A stretch of DNA of 64,000 nucleotides from an uncultured Christensenella sp. (GTDB lineage: Bacteria > Bacillota > Clostridia > Christensenellales > Borkfalkiaceae): assembly GCA_910586365.1 (NCBI GenBank), contig CAJUGP010000001.1, positions 1 to 64,000 of the forward strand, in the 5' to 3' direction. This document shows, piece after piece, positions 60,301 to 64,000 of the stretch. Positions within the stretch are counted from its first letter, which is position 1. Every line of letters begins with the position of its first letter. Below the pieces are notes generated by a model. It searched no databases, was not told the origin of the DNA, and saw nothing but the letters and a program-made list of their open reading frames with translations. The translations under genes and the position numbers were made by a program.

Positions 60301-61422
60301 CGAACCGAGCGTTCTGCCCGCATACAAAAATTTATCGAAGGGCCATTTGGGCAGCTTGATCACAACGTAGTCGATCGTCGGCTCGAAGCAGGCGAACGTT
60401 TTGCCCGTTACGTCGTTCTTTATCTCGTCGAGCGTATAGCCGAGGGCGATCTTCGTCGTCACTTTGGCAATGGGATAGCCCGTCGCTTTGCTCGCAAGCG
60501 CGGAAGAGCGCGAAACGCGCGGATTGACTTCGATTACGGCATATTCAAAGCTGTCGGGATGCAGCGCGAATTGGCAGTTGCAGCCGCCCTCGATACCGAG
60601 CTCGGTGATAATGTCGAGCGCAGCCGTGCGCAGCATTTGGTATTCTTTATCCGAAAGCGTGACGGCGGGCGCGATGACGATCGAATCGCCCGTGTGAATG
60701 CCGACGGGGTCGAAGTTTTCCATCGAACAGACGGTGAGCACGTTGCCCGCGCCGTCGCGCAGAACTTCAAATTCGATTTCCTTCCAACCGCCGATGTATT
60801 TTTCGATCAACACCTGCGTAATCGGCGAAAGCATCAATCCGTTATGGGAAATCAGGCGCAGCTCCTCTTCGTCGTGCGCAACGCCGCCGCCCGCGCCGCC
60901 CAGCGTATAAGCGGGACGGACGATCACGGGATAACCCAGCTTTTCGGCGATCGCCACGCATTCGTCCACCGTATAAGCGATATCGGAAGGAACGACAGGC
61001 TGGTTTATCTTTTCCATCGTTGCTTTGAAAAGCTCGCGGTCTTCCGCGCGGTCGATCGCGCTCAGCGTCGTGCCGATGAGCCGCACGCCCCACTCTTCCA
61101 AAAAGCCCGACTTCGCAAGCTTATAGCCCATGGTCAGCCCCGTCTGTCCGCCTAAGGACGCAAGCAGCGAATCGGGGCGTTCTTTGATGATGATGCGCTT
61201 TAAGCTGTCTTCCGTGAGCGGTTCGAGGTAGATTTCGTCCGCAAGCATTTTATCCGTCATGATGGTCGCGGGGTTGGAATTGCAAAGCACGACGTTGATG
61301 CCCGCGTCTTTGAGAACGCGGCAAGCCTGCGCGCCCGCGTAGTCGAATTCCGCGGCTTGTCCGATGACGATCGGACCCGATCCGATGACGAGTACTTTTT
61401 TGATATCGTTTCTCTTAGGCAT
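57370..61422 (-). CDS. carB-dapF: Fusion of carbamoyl-phosphate synthase large subunit and diaminopimelate epimerase
   Basis: One frame of 1350 residues. Residues 1-1073 are a complete CarB (two ATP-grasp halves, each with YPVIVRPAYTLGG-type loops, oligomerisation region and MGS-like allosteric domain). Residues about 1074-1350 are a complete DapF (VKMQSCGNDYIYFD, GGDGIVLIE, WERGNGETWACGTGA). No stop, start or ribosome site lies at the junction near 58203. In DapF the first catalytic Cys is expected in a CGNG-type motif; here it reads QMAGNAIRC, with Ala, while the second (ACGTGA) is kept. Follows carA with an 8-base overlap, so carbamoyl phosphate for arginine and a lysine/cell-wall enzyme share one polypeptide. 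Confidence 0.93.
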   Translation of the reverse strand: MPKRNDIKKVLVIGSGPIVIGQAAEFDYAGAQACRVLKDAGINVVLCNSNPATIMTDKMLADEIYLEPLTEDSLKRIIIKERPDSLLASLGGQTGLTMGYKLAKSGFLEEWGVRLIGTTLSAIDRAEDRELFKATMEKINQPVVPSDIAYTVDECVAIAEKLGYPVIVRPAYTLGGAGGGVAHDEEELRLISHNGLMLSPITQVLIEKYIGGWKEIEFEVLRDGAGNVLTVCSMENFDPVGIHTGDSIVIAPAVTLSDKEYQMLRTAALDIITELGIEGGCNCQFALHPDSFEYAVIEVNPRVSRSSALASKATGYPIAKVTTKIALGYTLDEIKNDVTGKTFACFEPTIDYVVIKLPKWPFDKFLYAGRTLGSRMKATGEVMAIGTSFEQAIMKAVRGAEISLSTLNHPKFTAMSKEQLFTEIGKMTDERLFAVYAALKAGITVDEIFYVTKIDRWFLCKLRNLVRFENEIAGKKLDKATYLRGKKLGYTDAALEKFSGEKLPAHRRAVFKMVDTCAAEFSAQTPYFYSTYDEPEHDEALPFVKESKKKRVIVIGSGPIRIGQGIEFDYSSVHCVWALKKLGYEVVIINNNPETVSTDFDTADRLYFESLTPEDVQNVIDVEKPYGVVITFGGQTAIKLCGYLDKKGVKILGTSADSVDMAEDRERFDALLEEFGIARPKGLTVMTKQEAIAAAEKLGYPVLLRPSYVIGGQNMTIAFTENDISRYMDVILAQHIENPVLCDKYLMGTELEVDAISDGTDVLIPGIMQHIERAGVHSGDSIAVYPPYHLSDAMLQKIVEVSTQLALSLKTKGLINIQYLIYQNQLYVIEVNPRASRTIPYISKVTGVPMVELATKIMVGAKLKRLGYGTGLYPNSPYVAVKVPVFSFEKLNDVNSQLGPEMKSTGEVLGIGKTVEEALFKGLVSAGFKMCHPTKEKPVGVYFTINDQDKFEIVSIAKKFADLGCNLYATAGTAKVISDLGIDVTVVERLKATKQVCRLMDEGKIDYIIYTGKTDVDSIADYIELHHHAILLGITVLTSLDTANALCDIIASKFTEYNTELVDINNLRKQKTALDFVKMQSCGNDYIYFDNMDGRITCPESLAINFVSRHYGIGGDGIVLIETSSVADAKMRIFNQDGTEGQMAGNAIRCVAKYLYENKLVATESMRIETMSGVKTVKVFSFGGVVTSASVELGKAELEGKAIPSVWDGKVVDKPIEIDGKEYRVTLANLGNPHCVVFCDKVDDVPVETLGPKIENSKYFPHKTNVEFIRVVNGSTLKMRVWERGNGETWACGTGAAAAAVAAVLQGYCKQDTDITVKVRGGDLIVRYRSEGDVILTGNVSKIYEGKVEF

Positions 61423-62488
61423 GTTTGTTCTCCTTTTTCATAGCGGCAAGAAATTCATCGAAGAGGTAATTGGCGTCGTGCGGTCCGCCGCAGGCTTCGG
61501 GGTGGAACTGCACGGTGAACGCGTCGATCGCGGGATAACGCACTCCTTCGCACGTGCCGTCGTTTGCGTTTACGTAAATCACTTCCCCCACGCCCTTTAA
61601 CGATTCGCTCACGACCTCGTAGCCGTGATTCTGCGAAGAGATAAAGATTTTACCCGTATCGCAGCGGCGGACGGGCTGATTCGCGCCGCGGTGTCCGTAT
61701 TTCATTTTGCGCGTCGCGCCGCCCATGGCGAGCGCGAAGAGCTGATGTCCCAAACAAATCCCGAAGACGGGAACTTTTCCCGCAAATCCTTTGATATTTT
61801 CGATGATCTGCGTATTTTCGGCGGGATCGCCCGGACCGTTCGTCAGCATGATGCCGTCGGGTTTCAGCGCAAGCGCCTCTTCCGCAGGCGTCGCGGCGGG
61901 AACTTCGATCACGCGGCAGCCGCGTTTTTCCAGCTCGCGCACGATGTTTCCCTTCGCGCCGAAATCGAACAACACGACTTTCAAGCCGTTTTCGGGTCCG
62001 CTTTCGCGGTGCGTTTCTCCCGTGACCGCCGCCACTGCGTTTTTGACGCGGTAATTTTTCAAAACCGAAAGGTCTTTGAGGGGCTTAAACGTGATCGCCG
62101 CAGGCATAACGCCCGCTTCGCGCACGATCTTCGTCAGCTCGCGCGTATCGACGCCGTAAACGGCGGGCACGTTCTGTTCCTTCAAATACGCTTCCAACGT
62201 TCCCTCGCAGCGGAAGTTAGAAGGATCGTCGCACTTTTCGCGCACGATATAGGCGGTGACCCAGCACTTCGCGCTCTCCCTGTCCGACCTGATCATGCCG
62301 TAATTGCCGATAAGCGGAAAGGTCTGCGTGACGATCTGCCCGTAATAACTCGGATCGGTGAGCGTTTCGATATAACCCGTCATGCCCGTCGTGAACACCA
62401 ACTCGCCCACGACTTCCCGCTCCGCGCCGAACGAACGCCCTTCAAACGTTCTGCCGTTTTCCAACGTAATGTAAACTTTTTTATCCAT
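61415..62488 (-). CDS. carA: Carbamoyl-phosphate synthase small subunit
   Basis: Glutaminase subunit of 357 residues delivering ammonia to CarB. The N-terminal CPSase domain is followed by the class I amidotransferase with nucleophile Cys in FGICLGHQ and His-Glu in QFHPEACGGP. It sits between argF and carB, so this copy serves arginine synthesis (and probably pyrimidines). Stop overlaps carB by eight bases. Confidence 0.96.
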   Translation of the reverse strand: MDKKVYITLENGRTFEGRSFGAEREVVGELVFTTGMTGYIETLTDPSYYGQIVTQTFPLIGNYGMIRSDRESAKCWVTAYIVREKCDDPSNFRCEGTLEAYLKEQNVPAVYGVDTRELTKIVREAGVMPAAITFKPLKDLSVLKNYRVKNAVAAVTGETHRESGPENGLKVVLFDFGAKGNIVRELEKRGCRVIEVPAATPAEEALALKPDGIMLTNGPGDPAENTQIIENIKGFAGKVPVFGICLGHQLFALAMGGATRKMKYGHRGANQPVRRCDTGKIFISSQNHGYEVVSESLKGVGEVIYVNANDGTCEGVRYPAIDAFTVQFHPEACGGPHDANYLFDEFLAAMKKENKHA

Positions 62489-62518
62489 AATGCTCTTCCC
62501 TTCGGTTTTATTAGTCGA

Positions 62519-63427
62519 TTACTTTGCGCCCATGCACTTGACCATGACGGCTTTTTGCGCATGCAGGCGGTTTTCCGCCTCGTCGAAAATTTCGTTTGCG
62601 TGCTCTTCGAGAACGTCGGCGGAGATCTCCTCGCCGCGGTGGGCGGGCAGGCAGTGCAGCACCATCGCGCCTTTGTTGGCGGCTTTCATGAGCTTCGCGT
62701 TGATTTGGAAGCCCGCGAATGCCTTTTCGCGTTTGGCTTTTTCCTCTTCCTGCCCCATCGACGCCCATACGTCGGTGTAAAGCACGTCGGCATGTGCGGC
62801 GGCTTCTTCCACGTTCTCCGTCACCGTGCATTCGCCGTTTTCCTTCGCCCATTTGACGAGCTGAGCGTCCGGTTCGTAACCCTTCGGGCAGGCGATCGAA
62901 AAGCGCATCCCCGTTTTGACCGCGCCGACGATGAGCGAGTTTGCCATGTTGTTGCCGTCGCCCACGAAACACAGTTTCAGCCCGTCGAACGTGCCCTTAT
63001 GCTCGCGGATGGTCATGAGGTCGGCAAGCACCTGACAGGGATGGCAGTAATCGGTCAGTCCGTTTATGATCGGAATCGAACCGTATTTGGCAAGGTCCTC
63101 CACCTCTTTCTGCTCGAACGTGCGGATCATGATGCCGTCGAGATAGCGCGACAGCACGCGCGCCGTATCCTCGACCGGTTCGCCGCGCCCGATTTGCAAA
63201 TCGCGGTTGGAGAGAAACAAGGCGTAGCCGCCCAGCTCGTACATGCCCACCTCGAACGAAACGCGGGTGCGCGTGGACGATTTTTGGAAAATCATGCCGA
63301 GCTTTTTGCCCTTTAACAGCTCGTGCGGCGTGCCATGCGCGCGCTCGTATTTGAGCTGATCGGCGAGATTGAGCAAAGATAAGATCTCCTCGCGGGAAAG
63401 GTCGGCAAGTTTCAGTAAATGTTTCAT
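62519..63427 (-). CDS. argF: Ornithine carbamoyltransferase
   Basis: Joins ornithine and carbamoyl phosphate to citrulline, 302 residues. The carbamoyl-phosphate loop is KSSTRTRVSFE, DYCHPCQVLAD and the ornithine-binding VWASMGQE and HCLPAHRGEE follow. ATG 63427 overlaps the argD stop (ATGA) and has AGAGGT upstream; the longer open frame is an argD shadow. Product flows from the adjacent CarAB. Confidence 0.95.
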   Translation of the reverse strand: MKHLLKLADLSREEILSLLNLADQLKYERAHGTPHELLKGKKLGMIFQKSSTRTRVSFEVGMYELGGYALFLSNRDLQIGRGEPVEDTARVLSRYLDGIMIRTFEQKEVEDLAKYGSIPIINGLTDYCHPCQVLADLMTIREHKGTFDGLKLCFVGDGNNMANSLIVGAVKTGMRFSIACPKGYEPDAQLVKWAKENGECTVTENVEEAAAHADVLYTDVWASMGQEEEKAKREKAFAGFQINAKLMKAANKGAMVLHCLPAHRGEEISADVLEEHANEIFDEAENRLHAQKAVMVKCMGAK

Positions 63428-64000
63428 TTTAATACCTCTTTCAGAATCGACAAGCCTTCGTCCATCTGAGTTTTCGTAATGTTGAGCGGCGGAACGATGC
63501 GCAAACGGCTGTGCGCGGTGAGCACGAGCAAGCCCTTTTCCAAACAGGTCTGCGCAACCTGCTTCGCCGTTTTCTCTTTGAGCGACAACCCGATCATCAG
63601 CCCCAAGCCCGTGACGCCCGCCACGCCGTCGAAGCCTTTGAGTTTGGCGCGCATGTACGCGCTTTTGCCCTGCACTTCGAGCAAAAAGTCTTCGGTAATG
63701 CGCGAGAGAATGCTCTCCGCCCCCGCGCAGGCGACGGGGTTGCCGCCGAACGTGGAACCGTGATCGCCCGCCGTGTATACGTTTTCGGTTTTCCCGTAAA
63801 ACAGACAGGCGCCGAGGGGCAGACCGCCCGCGATCCCCTTTGCCGTCGTCACGATATCGGGCGCGATGCCGTAATGCTCGTAAGCGAAAAATTTGCCCGT
63901 TCTGCCGTTGCCCGTCTGCACTTCGTCGACGATGAGCAGAATATCGCGTTCCCTGCAAAACTCCCAAAGCGCTTTCACGAACGGCGCGGGCAGATCATAC
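63424..64000 (-). CDS. argD: Acetylornithine aminotransferase, C-terminal part
   Basis: About 192 residues of a class III aminotransferase, running off the right edge of the window. IVDEVQTGNGRTGKFFAYEH and the PLP lysine in TTAKGIAGGLPLGA are typical of ArgD; GSTFGGNPVACAG and the C-terminal LRIVPPLNIT complete the small domain. The frame is open to base 64000, so the apparent short start is not real. First visible gene of the arginine operon; argC/argJ/argB are expected beyond the window. Confidence 0.93.
   Translation of the reverse strand, partial: YDLPAPFVKALWEFCRERDILLIVDEVQTGNGRTGKFFAYEHYGIAPDIVTTAKGIAGGLPLGACLFYGKTENVYTAGDHGSTFGGNPVACAGAESILSRITEDFLLEVQGKSAYMRAKLKGFDGVAGVTGLGLMIGLSLKEKTAKQVAQTCLEKGLLVLTAHSRLRIVPPLNITKTQMDEGLSILKEVLK

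Noticed and set aside
59035..61155. Plus-strand open frame of 706 codons opposite carB
   Set aside because: Antisense shadow of a GC-rich coding strand; the product is an Arg/Phe/His-rich sequence without family pattern.
62519..63967. Long version of the argF frame (482 codons)
   Set aside because: The upstream 180 codons are argD in another frame; argF has a good start at 63427.

Overview
The window reads as the chromosome of an anaerobic, low-to-mid-GC Firmicute of class Clostridia. Reasons: YabP, YabQ and YtxC sporulation-family genes, a T-box threonyl-tRNA synthetase, DUF4364 and TSCPD-type small clostridial proteins, a pantothenate ECF S-component beside a type III pantothenate kinase, an iron-sulfur L-serine dehydratase, and strong sigma-A promoters with 17-bp spacers. 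I cannot place it to genus; a gut Christensenellales-like lineage is only an impression. I see no phage, insertion sequence, integrase or CRISPR array. Bases 1-13 are an exact Illumina adapter remnant, so the left edge is a contig end.

Layout. 1-6.7 kb: truncated rex with its own operator-like palindrome, valS, a divergent NitT/TauT-type ABC importer, and a YkvI-type transporter. 6.8-14.8 kb: a PadR regulator fused to a coiled coil and membrane domain, rho with an MBL-fold hydrolase, a membrane-anchored protein with an Ala-Pro linker, tyrA diverging from aroA, a DtxR/MntR-like repressor and a small Xre regulator. 14.8-24.6 kb (minus strand): the yabP-yabQ-divIC-like-ppx-M50 operon, typA, thyA-folA-traX, and aroK-phosphatase-gltX. 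24.7-30.5 kb (plus): lipoprotein, secG-rnr-smpB-metY-metA. 30.5-38 kb: thrS with T-box, ytxC, a BspA-like LRR lipoprotein, leuS. 38-49 kb: TetR-regulated ABC exporter, ATP-grasp ligase, hom, panT-coaX, nudix, HPr-like protein, serine dehydratase, HAD phosphatase. 49-52 kb: a leader ORF with terminator before a Na/Pi cotransporter, then seven tRNA genes. 52-64 kb: a class A PBP converging on an arginine/carbamoyl-phosphate operon (argD-argF-carA-carB::dapF), continuing into a membrane protein, cysteine desulfurase and thiI.

Most notable: (1) an 11-G tract lies exactly between a consensus -35 and -10 of the LRR surface-lipoprotein gene, which looks like a phase-variable promoter; a 9-G tract inside traX may be a second switch. 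(2) CarB and DapF are one 1350-residue polypeptide, and the DapF half has Ala where the first catalytic Cys is expected. (3) A PadR winged helix is joined to about 200 residues of coiled coil and about four membrane segments. (4) A roughly 23-bp repeat occurs four times, once inside a PBP gene. (5) Several housekeeping genes (aroA, aroK, smpB, an xre gene) have the -10 box only 6-8 nt before the start codon, implying leaderless mRNAs. (6) The Na/Pi cotransporter is preceded by an Arg-rich leader ORF that runs into an intrinsic terminator.
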